A stretch of DNA of 64,000 bases from Symbiodinium sp. CCMP2592 (lineage: Eukaryota > Sar > Dinophyceae > Suessiales > Symbiodiniaceae): positions 1 to 64,000 of the forward strand of contig CAJNDT010000511.1 of NCBI GenBank assembly GCA_905221615.1, read 5' to 3'. Numbering within the stretch: position 1 is the first letter of the stretch; each line of letters begins with the position of its first letter. Both the position numbers and the translations under genes were made by a program. Below, piece by piece: positions 36,549-48,485 of this stretch. The notes beneath the pieces are model-generated. The model saw only the letters and a program-made list of their open reading frames with translations, made no database searches and was not told the DNA's origin.

Positions 36549-38039
36549 GCGTGTCCCTCTCACTGCCAAGGTTCGAGTCTGGCTTTTTTTACATCGCCAC
36601 TTATTTCCTGGGAGCTTGGGGCTTTATTTGTGGTGGTTCTGGTTATTTTACTTTTAGTGGCCGCATTGGCAGGCACGTGTTTTCACTCCGACTGCAGGAA
36701 CTGTCCCCGAGAGGGCCTTACGCTGACCTGCAGCCCGCCTCCGCGGGTACTTGCGTGCCGAGGGTTCGGGTGATCAAAGCTGCGTACCACGGTGCTTGTG
36801 GTGCTTCGTCGCTTGCCGCAGCTCCGGGTATGCTCTATGCGTGTGATCCAATCATGGCTGTTGTAGTTGATCGTGACCCGCGGTCGTTTCCGGACACGTC
36901 TACCTCGTGCAGTCCGTTCTTATAAAGCGACACAAACTACACATACAGAACAATTCGAGCCATCCAAAAATGAACGTTGGCTTTGACATGCTTTGACAAG
37001 TTTGAACTGACGCACACCATGTTCTCCTTGCGGCGAAGAAAGCACATCGTCGTCGGGCACGTGCTTAATGTCAACAGCTGAACCATGCTAAACCCAAACC
37101 AGCAAGTACGGTATTTTCATGCCCGTCGCTATACGGCACAAGGAAAGGGCACAAGCGCAAAGGATTGCAAAGGGTGAACAAAGCTCCGGACTCCGGACAG
37201 CAGCTCCACAGAGCAGAACATCCACCAAAGCATGGGTGGCCATACCGACATTCAAGAACCATGGCGTGATCAACCCAGCATAACCTAGCTTAGCTGAACC
37301 GAACAGCCACAGTTTCAATACGTGATGATACGACCCCTTTCCTGCTAGAGCTTCGTAGCGGACGAGTTAGTGGTGCTCGCCTCCCTCGGACACCTGTCCC
37401 GTCGGATTCGACGCTAGCCTCCTGCCACACGTACGCGCATTCAGAAACGTAGAACGGGTGGATGTAAAACCGCTTGCAAGGGCTGCGCTTGCTCTTGCCT
37501 GACACAAACGAGCATCCCGCGGCGAGATACGTGATCCGTCGACTGCCTGGCCATAGGCTCGGCTCGCCTGCTTGTCAGCACGTTGCTGGGGCTTGCCACC
37601 CATGCAGAGATGCCATACGTTGCCTTCCCGGTTTCCTGCCCGGGGAAGGCTGAGCAGCTGTCGCAGGCGGTTTGTTCCGTTGTGCGACTTCAACATGCAC
37701 TCCGAACGGCAGGAGGCTCATGAGCCGGTATTTGGATTTGAATGATTGAGTTGTTTTTTCAACGTTGATAATGCTCACCGGTTTTCTCAATAGGACTCGT
37801 CTTCTCCAGAAGAATCGCTTCGTGTACGCACACTGTTCGTGCCCATGTTCAGCCCCGCACCCTACCGTGGTGCCCATCGTGATGGTTTGTAACCACGGCA
37901 GACGATACATCTTTTGTGGATGTGAAGCTCCGACCATACTGTAATCTGGAAGGGCCACTTCCCGCAAGAATCGCAGGCAGGAAGGTGTTGAAATGTTGTT
38001 GCCAGTTGAAGCACTACATTGAAACCCCAAGCCCGAAAC
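36549..38039. other. Stretch without recognised gene
   Basis: Short frames on both strands and no recognisable motif. Continues the sequence into which copia element 2 was inserted. Confidence 0.5.
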
Positions 38040-38202
38040 CCCACACCTGTCGGAAGTGGAAGCATGCAGCAAGGCTCGCCTCGATGACCGTGTCCAAGTC
38101 ACCGCAAATGGACTCCCGCCCTGGGGCGGAACCGAGCTCGTTTTCGACATCACTATTGTATTCCCTTTCGATGCATCAGGAGCCATCCTGCTTGCAGGTC
38201 CT
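38040..38202 (+). pseudogene. Fragment of reverse-transcriptase-family protein, C-terminal part
   Basis: One + frame reads DDRVQVTANGLPPWGGTELV then FDITIVFPFD. This matches, block for block, RRIEVVANGLPPWHGSQLAV and DATIVSP at 40,350-40,440, so it is a diverged second copy of the same C-terminal region. It lies back to back with a minus-strand fragment of the same family. Confidence 0.6.
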
Positions 38203-39056
38203 CTACACCGGAGATGCGCTCGAGGAGCCGCGCTTGCGGCGGAGATGGCGCGCCACGAACGCATCATGCCCCAAAAGGGGTCCGAGCACATTGAGGCCTT
38301 GGGACTCCGGCGGGAGAGTCCAGTCGCCGACCCAGACGCTCTCTTCGCATCTCTTCGCCATCGCCAAGGTCGCTGATGTTGGGGGGCTCTTCGCCGGCAG
38401 CGTTCCAAATCCGCGTCCTGCCTTGGTGTAGGCGGATTCTGGCCCGGTTCCACAACGCATACGCAAGAGCATCGTAGAGCGTGCGGACGCGCTCGGGCGC
38501 GGCGACGATATAGGTATCGTCGAGGGACGCGAACACGCCTTCACCGTCCTGGAGGTGGCTCTGGAGGTCGCGGAGGGCCTCATGCTGCGCTAGCGCGTAA
38601 AGCGCGCGGGCATGAATGGATCCCCCTGTTCGCCGCCTTTCCCCTGCAAGATGTCATGTGCGTGATGGCAGTCATCGTACCAGGGTGCGGCGTAGAACTG
38701 GAGGGCAAAGGGCAGGAGGGGCTGGAGCTGCGGCCGCGTGTGCAGGGCGCCGAACATGGCAGCACGTGGTTGTATGTTCCCTTGCTGCATGCGGCTGCGG
38801 GTACTCTGTCCTCCGAAGCGGCATGAGCTTGGAACCAACACACGCATTGGTGCGTGCCGTGTCCTGTGCACAGCCGTTGCAGGTCGATCGGCTTGCCACC
38901 CTGCTCCACACGTTGGCGGAAGCCGAAAGTGAGGGCGCCGAGGATGCCGACGAATTCAGTTGTGCTCTTCGTGCACATCGCAACCAGTGGCCTGTCGTCG
39001 AGGAAGACTTGGATTTTGTTCCACGTGTTACACCTGCGAACCGTCGCGGTCATCAC
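38203..39056 (-). pseudogene. Reverse transcriptase fragment (probably non-LTR type)
   Basis: On the minus strand, two or three frames add up to an RT palm. SKGTYNHVL may be motif A. MFGALHTRPQLQPLLPFALQ and GGEQGDPFMPARF form motif B. After one frameshift, ALAQHEALRDLQSHLQDGEG then FASLDDTYIV gives motif C (LDD). RARIRLHQGRTRIWNAAGEEP follows. Near 38,300 the frame changes again (GLNVLGPLLGHDAFVARH). At least three shifts make it a pseudogene. The order of motifs fits a reverse transcriptase of a dinoflagellate-type family lacking LTR features; no endonuclease was found. Confidence 0.6.
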
Positions 39057-39589
39057 CTCAATCGAAACCGGGGGCCCGCATAGACCTTCCGAACATGTTC
39101 ATGTATATTCATACGTTCGACGACATGTGAACCGAGCACCTGGAACACGCTCCAGACCAGATCACTACAATCACCACACTGCGGGTGTCCCTGGCACGAC
39201 ATGCTAACATCCACCAACGCCTCGGCAAAAGATGGGACAGCGCTGGCGACAACCCCCAAAACTACTTATTCGAAAAGGTGGCTGTGGGACGACACCCGCA
39301 TCCTTGCTGGACAGCGGGTTCAACTTTGTGCAGCAGTCTGCTGGGAAAACTTTCGTTGCACGGGCCCGGCAGCAAGCGAGAAGGCGGACGAACGAGGCAG
39401 CCTCAGGACTCCAACGGCCTCCAACATCCTCCAACCTGCAGGGACAACAAGCCAGCACCTCTTCGAGCACAGCAGTTCGGGGCGGGTGCGTTCTTGAGCG
39501 CTGCAGAAGAGGCGCAGAGTGGCGCCATGGTGCTGCTGCTGGTGCCGGCGCGCAGCTTCCGCCACGCGCGCTAACTACCTCCTGCGCAT

Positions 39590-40800
39590 CCTCCCTCCAC
39601 CTCACCGCTGACTATGCAGCGGAACATGATGCAGCTGTCGCCCGGTGCCCTCCTGGAACAAAGAGAAGCCCTCCTTCCACCTAGCAGCCTGAGCACTGCC
39701 CAACTCGCTCAGCGGTTCGGCGGGCTCGGTCTCCGCTCCGCCAACGCTAACCATCGCTAACCGCTATGCAGCGCACTGGGCTTCCTGGTGCGACACCTTG
39801 CCCGTCATCCAGGCCAGGGCGCCTGCTGCGGCTGCCTGTCTCCACGCTGGCTTGCAAGACGATAGGGCTTTGCCCTCGGCAGTCGGAGCAATCCACGCCC
39901 AGACACAGCTGCGCCATGTCGGTTACGAGGCGCCAGAATGGGCCGCCCTCTGCTGCGGCGCCGTCGCCGTCCCCCCGCCCCGTGCTGACGACCGGCCGTT
40001 CCGGGGATGGCAGCGCGTCGCTGCCCGTGCGTGCGGCGAGCGCGCGTACGAGACGCATCTTGCTGACCTGACTCCTGCGTCTCGTGCGCTGCTGCTCTCG
40101 CAGGCACGTTCTGCCCACCCGCGATGACGTGGCCATCTCCAGTGCGCAGTTCCGTGTCCTGTTGCTGCGGCGCTTGCGCCTCCCCTTCCCGCTCGCACCG
40201 CGCAGATGCAGCTGCCACGGTGTGCTCGACTCGCTCGGCGACCACTGCACCGCCTGTGCAACGTCGGGCGTGCTCGCCACCCCCGGCGCGAGGGTCGCAC
40301 GCCACGTGCGGTTCGCAGACATGAACCTTGGTGTTCCTGTCTCGGACGAGCGGCGCATCGAAGTTGTGGCGAACGGCCTGCCCCCTTGGCATGGTTCCCA
40401 ACTCGCCGTCGATGCGACCATCGTCTCCCCCCTCACCAGACGCGGCGAGGCCCACCCGCGCGCCGACGTCCAGCCGGGCTGCGCGGTCGCCACCACCGCA
40501 CGCCGCAAGCGCACCCACACCTATACCCCGAGTTGGACCGAGCACGCCGCTGTCGGCTAGTCGTCGTCGGCGTCGAAGTTGGCGGCAGGTTTGGTACCGA
40601 AGCAGTACAATTCCTGCGCCTCCTGGCTGGCCATCGGGCAGCGTCGGTGCCGGCCCACCTGCGGTCCGCTGCAGTCGCCTCCTGGGTCGCGCGCTGGTCC
40701 GGACTGTTGTCTGTCGCTGCCCAGCGCGCCTACGCAGCTACGCTCCTCGAACTCTTCCCTGCCGCCGAGCTCGGCGAAGGGCCCCCCACGGTGCCTGACC
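39590..40800 (+). pseudogene. C-terminal region of a reverse-transcriptase-family protein
   Basis: Consecutive + frames give DYAAEHDAAVARC (39,610), AQLAQRFGGLGLRSA (39,700), AHWASWCDTLPVIQARAPAA (39,775), HLADLTPASRALLL (40,055), then FRVLLLRRLRLPFPLAPRRC with HGVLDSLGDHCTAC (40,155-40,255), RHVRFADMNLGVPVSDERR and IEVVANGLPPWHGSQLAVDA (40,300-40,415), and VVGVEVGGRFGTEAVQFLRL with WVARWSGLLSVAAQRAYA (40,560-40,740). The Cys/His block could be a zinc finger. Four or more frameshifts. It is the same family as 38,040-39,056 and may once have formed one gene with it, since broken by inversion. Confidence 0.55.
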
Positions 40801-42140
40801 ACACGACGCCGAACTATTCTTCTGCCAGTGAAGACCCCTTTCCGCCTGAAGGAGATTTGCAAACTGCCGAAACCGCTGCGCGTGCTCGAAGCACGTGGCA
40901 CAGCCGGGGCCCGCCAAAGCAGCCCGATGCACGCTACAGACACATCAGAAACTCGTTTTCTTTTTTTTTTTGTTTGGCACCTTTTTGACGACTGCAACAC
41001 AGGACGTCTGGGTCCCTGTGCTACCTGCGCAGTACGGGCGAAGGAAGCGTGGGGAAGGAGGGACTGCGCGCCTTCACCCCCAGCCGCATCGGCAATGACC
41101 TTATGCAAGGCAGGCATGGCTGCGACCCCCGGCGGAGCCGGCGGAAGGGTGTCGTCTTTGGGACCGCTTTCCGATACGAGCCAGCCCCGCGTCGTCAGTC
41201 TTACGCAGCAATCCCAGGCCTCCCGCAATCGACCTCTTTCTCCGGCATACTGCGCCGACGCTGATGACAGTGCGTGTGTTTGTGCGAGCAGGCGTGCGCT
41301 GGGCGCTCGCATGCAGCCTCCAGCGCTTCCATAATGGCTACAGCGGACTGCCCCATGATTCCATCCGAGCATGCGCGTGGAAGCTGTTCTTGCTGACGCC
41401 CTGCATGCTCCTCGCGCGGCCGACCGAGCAGGCATGGTGCTGGGCGCCGCATCCTGTTGATGCGACTGTAGCAGTAGGAACAAGGGCTCTGGCCCGCTCC
41501 TTGCGGCCGCACGCCACACGCGCTCCGCTTAGGCCAGCAGCCGACCTTGACACGGAAACAGCTGCCGAGCGCCGGCAAGAAACGGCCTGTGCGCGTGCAC
41601 GCAGAGGCGAGCCTTCATGCACGCAGCCTGCTCGAAGCCAAGCGGGGGAGTGCACCCGGATTGTCCGGTGCTCGAGCTGAGCACTGCAAAATCCTGCTGG
41701 GCAATGCATATGACTTAGAGCTGCATACTGCTTACCGAAACAGCTAATCTGCTGGCACCGGCTGAGGTCCTGTGTGAAGTTGCGGAGGGCATCGCGTTGA
41801 CCCGCATGACGGCGATTCGTCTTCAACTACGATTTGAAGGTGGCCGGGCGCCGCAAGGGATCGCGGATATTGGTCCCGATGTGTTGTGCGGCAGCCGGCC
41901 CCCACAGCAACATGGCTTTGTCGCTTGTAGCACCCCAATAGGCACACCAGAGCACGTCCGCGCCTGGGGCGCTGAAAGACTCGAAGCGAAAGACGCGTTG
42001 CTCTGCCAGCTGAAGTTGCTTGACATGCAGTGTGCGTGCGTGTTAAGCAAATTGTGAGGTCGGCATGAGGAACGCTGGGTTTCGGGTGTGCGGATAGGGT
42101 CAGGTACTGGAGGGTCTGGAATCCTGGCCCCGGGGGCCGG
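40801..42140. other. Stretch without recognised gene
   Basis: A poly-T run at about 40,955-40,970 and short frames only. No motif found on either strand. Confidence 0.4.
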
Positions 42141-42148
42141 AGAGTGCA

Positions 42149-42182
42149 GGGTCTGAAATCCGGGGTTCAGGATATTAGACCC
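42149..42182. repeat. Imperfect hairpin related to 43,796
   Basis: Arms GGGTCTGAAATCC and GGATATTAGACCC (two mismatches) around GGGGTTCA. The arm sequence recurs at 43,796-43,829. Confidence 0.7.
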
Positions 42183-42209
42183 TCCCAGCCCCGTGGATTC
42201 CAGACCCAA

Positions 42210-42520
42210 CTGAAAATCGCTGGACAAAAACTGGTTTTAAAATTTTGGCCGCCGCTTCGCACTATTCTCGGTTTGGCGGGTCGCGAGATTGAATTACAGG
42301 TCCACGAGCACCGAAATGGATCTGAGATTTGTGTCCCGCGGTGCCTGCTCGTTCCAGTCTCTGGACCAAACTTGGCGTTAAGCTTTTGGCCGCCGTTGCG
42401 CACTATTCTCGGTTTGGCGGGTCGCGAGATTGAATTACAGGTCCACGAGCACCGAAATGGATGTGAGATTTGTGTCCCGCGGTGCGTGCTCGTGAAAATC
42501 GCTTGACCAAAACTGCATTC
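42210..42520 (+). repeat. Tandem repeat, ~141-bp period, two and a partial copies
   Basis: The segment TTTTGGCCGCCG ... GTGCTCG occurs at 42,243-42,352 and 42,384-42,492, with ACTATTCTCGG at 42,261 and 42,402 (141 bp apart). The leader GAAAATCGCT(G/T)GAC is seen at 42,211 and again at 42,495, opening a third truncated unit. Only a few substitutions separate the copies. Confidence 0.85.
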
Positions 42521-43180
42521 AGAAACGCAGAAACCGAGAAGCTATTACATAACAACCCAGAAACATCCCAAAACGCAGAAACTCAGAAACACTAATTAGA
42601 CTCCGAACCATATGCCGCACCTGGATTGTCCGAGTGTGATGGATTGCCCGAGAGAAAGTGAGCACCGAAACCCAAACACATTTAAACCCGAAACGCAAAA
42701 TCCCCGAAACCCAGAAATCCTAAACACCGAAACCCAAAGAAACGCACAGAAACGCTAAAAACACTTAAACCCAAAATCGTGCAAAAACGCAAAAGCCCTA
42801 GCCCAGAAGCCCGAGAAACACAGAAACCCAAAAACCTGAAGCCCCCTATAAACCCAAACCTAGAAACTCAAAAAACGCCCAAACCGCAGAAACCTTAAAC
42901 ACCTAAGCACATAAACCCAGAAACTGCGTTTCGGGAGGAACCCCGTGACCCAGAAACCTTAAACACCTAAATCCAGAAACGCCCAGAAAAGCAGGAACCC
43001 AGAAACCCTGAACACTTAAATCCAGAAGCACCCCCAAACCCAGCAACGCAGAAACCAAGAAACCCAAGCACCTAAACCCAAAACCGTCCAAAGACTAGGA
43101 ACCCCCCAAAAACGTCCAGAAACGCACAAACCCAGAAACCCTAAACTCGAGAACCCCGGCATGCCGAACCTTCCCAAACC
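42521..43180. repeat. A-rich (CCCAGAAA / AAACCCTAA) degenerate repeat region
   Basis: About 650 bp of variants of CAGAAACCCA and AAACCCTAAACAC, resembling a decayed interstitial CCCTAAA telomere-type array mixed with a CCCAGAAA satellite. No gene. Confidence 0.7.
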
Positions 43181-43795
43181 CTTCAGACCCTATAGATCCC
43201 AAACCAATATAGACGTCTGAGTAAGATAGGAACCTCGAGACGGCTACAACAGGAAGCCGGCGCTGTGCTGCTGTGGCCAGTTTTCTTATGGATGGGTAAG
43301 CGAGGGCTCGTGGTACCCGTGTGCCCTGGTTTGTTCCCCTGGACAGCATACGGCCGAAACGACATTATGCAGGGTCGGCGGCGACGGATGACCTCGGAAG
43401 TGGGCCCCCGCACTCAAAACAACTCAATTGGACCGCAGCAAGATCCGAACTGAAACCAGCACCACACAACCACAGCCCAACCGCCACAAGGAACCGGGGT
43501 GTATCCGATCCGAAACCGGTTGGGAACCGAAAAGAACAACGAACCCGAGACTTTCCAGAGCTGAGCGGAGACCACAGCGGAACCGAAGCGGACAGAAGCA
43601 GAACCAGAGACGATAACTGGGACCCGGGAGGAGCCAGGCCGGCAGGGGACTAGCACGCAAAAGCGCACGGGCCAGAACGGGAACAGGAACTGAAACGTAC
43701 TGAAACAATGCCGAGCCACAACGGCCCCAACAGAGACCTGATCATAGGCCAAGGCGTGAAGGTCTAAAATGACCTGTTGCATGACCCTAGGGTTT

Positions 43796-43829
43796 GGATA
43801 TTAGACCCAGGGTTTGGGGTCTAATATCC
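43796..43829. repeat. Perfect 13-bp inverted repeat
   Basis: Arms GGATATTAGACCC and GGGTCTAATATCC around AGGGTTTG. Related to the imperfect hairpin at 42,149. Confidence 0.85.
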
Positions 43830-46800
43830 GACCCGGGGTAGACCCAACAGTACCTGAGGGTATGTGTGCGGGTTAAAGGGTCGTTCTTCCTCCTAAAAAG
43901 TTACCTCCCGCACGTCCCCGGACCCTCTCTGCACCTGCAAACATTTATCACGAGGCTGATGAAAAAAAATCGTTTCATGAACGGCATTTTAAAAACCTTT
44001 TGGCCTCGGAGCTGCAACGGCCAACCGCCGTCGCAGCTGTGTGTGCATGGGACAAATGTCTGTTCTCACATGACATGCCAGTGCCTGCATGCGTTCGCTG
44101 GGAGTTGCATTGGGGCTCAGTCCTACGGGCACGATGGAGAACTGCTCAGGGATCGAAAATTTAGCGTACCACCCAGCTACTGAATCATGAGACACGCTTT
44201 CATACAAGCTCAGTTGAAGTATGTTTTAGTTGCCAGCAGAAGTCATATTGATACGAAAAGCTGGGTGCATGGCCAAATCGCAAGCATCTCCGTTTGTCGA
44301 GCCGTGGCCCCAGCAAAGCATCGGCAGAGTAGGGGCGTGCGACACCTATGTTGTTTCATTTCAACTTTTTCATGCTGTGGTTGGTTGTACGTGTTTATGC
44401 ACATCATTTGTGGCTTGCCATTTGTGGTGGCCGTACTTCTTGTCGTCGTCGTCGAGGGAGTGGTAATGGTGACCGTTGCAACTAGCAATACTGGTAGTAT
44501 CAGTGGTAGTGGTCTTTTGCGACGAAGGCCAAGGCAGTAGCAGTAGCAGTAGTGGCAGCACTAGAAGTAGCAGCAGCCGTAGTAGCGTGGTAGCGGCAGC
44601 CGGAGCAGTGGCAGCAGCAGGACCAGCACCAGGGCAGCAGGAGCAGCAGGAGCAGGAGCAGCAGGTGGTGCTTGAAATGGAAGTGCTAGTGGTGGCAGTT
44701 GTGGTCGTGATTATGGTTGTGGTTGTTGTTGTTGTGGTGGTGGTCGTTGTTGTGGTCGTGGCAACGGTAATGGTAGTGGTAGCAGTTCAGCTGGATAAAC
44801 GTAAACATTCTTTTCAAATTATTTTCAGCTACTGGAACGGAAGCTCGTTGCTGCAGTTTTGCCAAGGTGTGTGAGCCCTTGGTTGGACGAAGGGGTGCCG
44901 GAGGCGGAAAGAGTTCTTGTACATTGTCTTCTGCGCAAGTTCGAGTGTCTTCCGTGTGCCGACTTGTACAATGGTTTGCATTGACCCAAACCTTGTTTGT
45001 AGCTTCTCATCTTCATCCTCAGTATCATGTAGTGCTGCAACATTCAAAAGTGCTGCAAAAACCCGAAGCTTTGGTGCTATGTCTGGTTGGCATCATTTTA
45101 ATGCTGGACAACCGTGAGGTTGGACAGCGCGTGGTCTACTGCAGCGACTACGGCTTGGCGGGTGTCGTGAAGTTCGCGGGTCCGACCGAGTTTTCCGATG
45201 GCCATGACTGGGTCGGAGAATTGCCTGCAAAAGGTGTTGAGAAGCCCGCCAAAGGCTTAGGGTTTGGAATTCAGGTTGCATGGTAAGGAGTAGGCGTGCA
45301 GACACACCGAGAATGTGCTGGAAGAAGGCTTCCCATGCAGGTCCATGGCGGCATGATGCGGCATTCAAACCCTAGTCCAAGCTTTGCCCTAAACCCAACC
45401 TTGTCTTGGATGCGAGGAATCATGTTGGACAAGCCACGTGGCAAGAACGACGGACGAGCCCTTCGCCTTCAGCAAACATCAGTTTGCCTGCGCTCGGTTA
45501 GTTCTGGAGGTTCAATGCCGCAGAGTTTCAGGGTTGGGTTTCATCAGCCGTCAAGAGCAATGAAACGGATGGTTTGTACGGGTCATGTACGTATTTGGTA
45601 CGGTCAGTGAGTGACCGGAAGCTACATGGCATGTACGCGCACTTGGATGTTACTTTTGGGGCATTTCCGTGATACGCAAGGGACGGTGCATATAGGACGG
45701 TTCAATAGTACGCTTGCGACGCTTCCAGGGTGCATGAGGGGCGCTTTTCGACGGTAGATACAGGGCACTTCACATGTGCGATTTCCGCACCTTGTGTACC
45801 ATAGTAACGTTCCAGCCGTAACACCTTCCCCAATTCAGCATGACATGACCATGACACAGCATGATATTGCTTTGCGAAACGGGCTGGGGTTCAAGCCATG
45901 CTAGTTCTGGTGCGGTACACCGACACACGAGCAGAGCGGTACAATGTTGCATATGGCACAGTGCAGTGGAACATGTAATGCCAAATTTGGTGCATTCATG
46001 TCAAATGCTGAGAATGTCGCACTACGTTTGGTGCACATATGTCACCCTGACCATGTGCACCCCTCTGTATCGTACCTGTGCTCCTGTCGGTGTACTGTAG
46101 TACAGGGACCCCGGCACATCCAAAATATGAACCACTCTGCTAGTTAGATATGTTTAGTTTAGTTCTTTGATTTTGAGTTTTCAGGATTGTAGGATTGAAG
46201 AATTTTGGGTTGGAGGGGGTACGGGTAGGGTTTTTAGGGCTCGGTTCGGTCCTCTGGTAAGGATCGAGGCCTTGTTCGTGAGACGTCACAGCAGAGGCAA
46301 ACTCCTGACTCTCCGAAAGATTGCGTGATGAAGAACGCGCGTGTTTACATATGCAAGCGCCTGGCGAGTTGTTTCTGTATGCAGGCGAAACTGTTTGCGT
46401 TTGCTTTTTCCAGGGTGCATGTACTACAGATATTCATCTCTATACCTGGCCTAGACCTCAATTCATACATGTTCAGATGCGTGTTTTTGTGTATTGAAGG
46501 TGCGGCGGCAAATTCCGAAGGGGCTTGAGCCCGCAACGACTAGCCGAGGTGAAGGACAAGCAGTATTTCACATGTCCTCCCAACCACGGGCTGTTCATGC
46601 GCGCCAAAGCGGCTTTGCCCGAATTGATTCGTGTCGGTGGGGGAGGAAAAAGTTCGGAGATTTTGGCCAAGGTTTGAGGGCTCAGGGTTGGGTCTTGACA
46701 TCGGGTCCGTGACTCGATGGATGATTGCTCCACGGTTGGGATTGCCGAGGCGCCGTGGTGCCGACGGTAACTAACTAGTTCCCTGCAGACCTCTCGCAAT

Positions 46801-46850
46801 TGTGGATGCCTTTCGGTCGGGTCCGATCGCAGAGATAGTGGTGAGCGCAT
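43830..46850. other. Mostly non-coding stretch
   Basis: No recognisable protein on either strand. A low-complexity tract lies at 44,530-44,790 (AGC-rich, then GTG-rich), and scattered TTAGGG-like words lie near 46,200. Frames of 100-140 codons here come from the low-complexity sequence. Confidence 0.4.
44530..44790. repeat. AGC/GTG low-complexity tract
   Basis: Trinucleotide-rich DNA: AGCAGTAGC-type units pass into GTGGTTGTTGTGGTGG-type units. It gives long spurious frames of Ser/Gln/Val. Confidence 0.85.
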
Positions 46851-46852
46851 CA

Positions 46853-46962
46853 CATGGGAGTTTCCGCAAATTAGGGATACCGTATTTTGGGGTCCATATA
46901 CTACGGATCTTACTATTGAGGGTACTATATTAGGGGCCCCCATTTTCGGAAACTCCCACATG
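46853..46962. mobile_element. Introner/MITE-like TIR element, family 1
   Basis: About 110 bp with inverted ends CATGGGAGTTTCCG / CGGAAACTCCCACATG. The interior shares blocks (GGATACC, GGATC, GGGTACT, TAGGGG) with the exact intron at 60,192-60,301 and the element at 57,730-57,930. Confidence 0.7.
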
Positions 46963-48480
46963 TTAGGCCACAGTAGCCCGCAGGCCTTGATGGCAATCGT
47001 TCCGATGCGAGGTTCTGCTGCCTGAGGAAGCGGTCGCAGAGGTGGCGGAGCAGCCGCCCGAGCAGCTTGTCACTTTCGTTTCGTTTCTGCCAGGTTCATG
47101 ATTGTAACGATGGCGACGCTAGGCAGATTGAGTGACATGTCATAAGACGGTGGAGTTGCGGATGCCAGGTGCAAGCGGTGATCGCCTTGATGAACACCCT
47201 TTGTTTTTGTGTATTTGTGTAGGTGTCTTACTATCTAGAATGTTCTAGACGAAACTGACACAACAGCATGTGTAGAGACATTCGCTACCTTGTAGACAAG
47301 TCATGGCAGTACGACTGCTAGTTCAGGTGGAGGCATAGGAACAAGAGCGTTTACAGCCTGACGCAGATGGAGAGCGCCTGTAGCAACACTAGCCGCGCCT
47401 ACAAGTAGTCGTAGCAGAAGTAGCAGCCGTAGTACAGCGTCAGTCAGAAGTGTGAAGCCCGCCATCCTTAATCCAGGAATCGTAGTATTCGAAATTCACG
47501 GAGTGATCTTAAAGTGTAGATTCATGCCAAGTTATCTCCAGCGGTCAAACGTGAGTGTTTGGGAATATTGCCTGTTCAGCATCAGAAGGTTCGTGCTATC
47601 TTCGTCACGTTGTCACGATGATCATCGTCCCCACCGTAATTATCAGCATCAGCAGTGCCATTGGCATCATGACCATCGCCGTTGCTTCCATAGGAACCGT
47701 GCCCTAAATCCTAAACACATAGCAACGCAGGGGGCGAACAAAAAAAGGCCCAAAACCCGTCTTAGGGAACTCCATGCCACCGAGGGTCCAGCCGGTCAAG
47801 AGTCGAAGGGGCCGTGCTCGGGTGGACCGCCACACATCTGCACTGGGGTTTTCACACGGGAGATTCTACAAACGTGTTTTAAAGATTTATGGTTGACGGT
47901 CTTTTGCAAAGGTCCTTGGAGACCGACGATTTAGGTTGCTTGCATCTTGGGCAGTCACTCATGGTCAGCACATCTGAACTGCTGTCTCAAGCAAGATTGC
48001 CGCAAGTACATCGCTGCAGAATCATAAAAATCAGCTTGGTGGCTTCCACAACCTCAAGCCCTACTGATCCCTACTGCAAAGCGCTACGGCTCAAGCGCTG
48101 CATTGACTCGAGCGGCAAAGCCTACACATGAACATTATTGGCAGATCATCCGCGAGCTCACCCAAATCAGAGCAGTCGCACAGTGCTTGCTACATTCTTA
48201 TGCGGGTTGGATGCTACTTGTTCTTCAAGGCTGCGAAGAGCTTGCCCAAGTTCAGAAAGCCGCGGCCGGCGGTAAGCAGAAGGTGGAGTCCTTACTGCCC
48301 GTAAGCAACCGGAGCAACGACATGTGGACAGAGCCACAAGCTGCTTTTCTGGCACCTAGCAGACCTAGGAGTGTCCTAGCTGCACCAATGCCGCATGCCG
48401 GTGGAGCTTTCTATGCCTGCGGAAGCGCGCCTTTGGTCTTTAGGTGTCCGGTTGTTGATGCCAGTTTCCCCAGTTAGTTC
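46963..48480. other. Stretch without recognised gene
   Basis: Short frames only. A small CATCATCAG/CACCATCGCC-like low-complexity patch lies near 47,640-47,690. Nothing else supported. Confidence 0.4.
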
Positions 48481-48485
48481 TGACG

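Noticed and set aside
39747..40545. Two long minus-strand frames (257 and 246 codons)
   Set aside because: Antisense to recognisable + strand protein blocks of the reverse-transcriptase family; no motif of their own.
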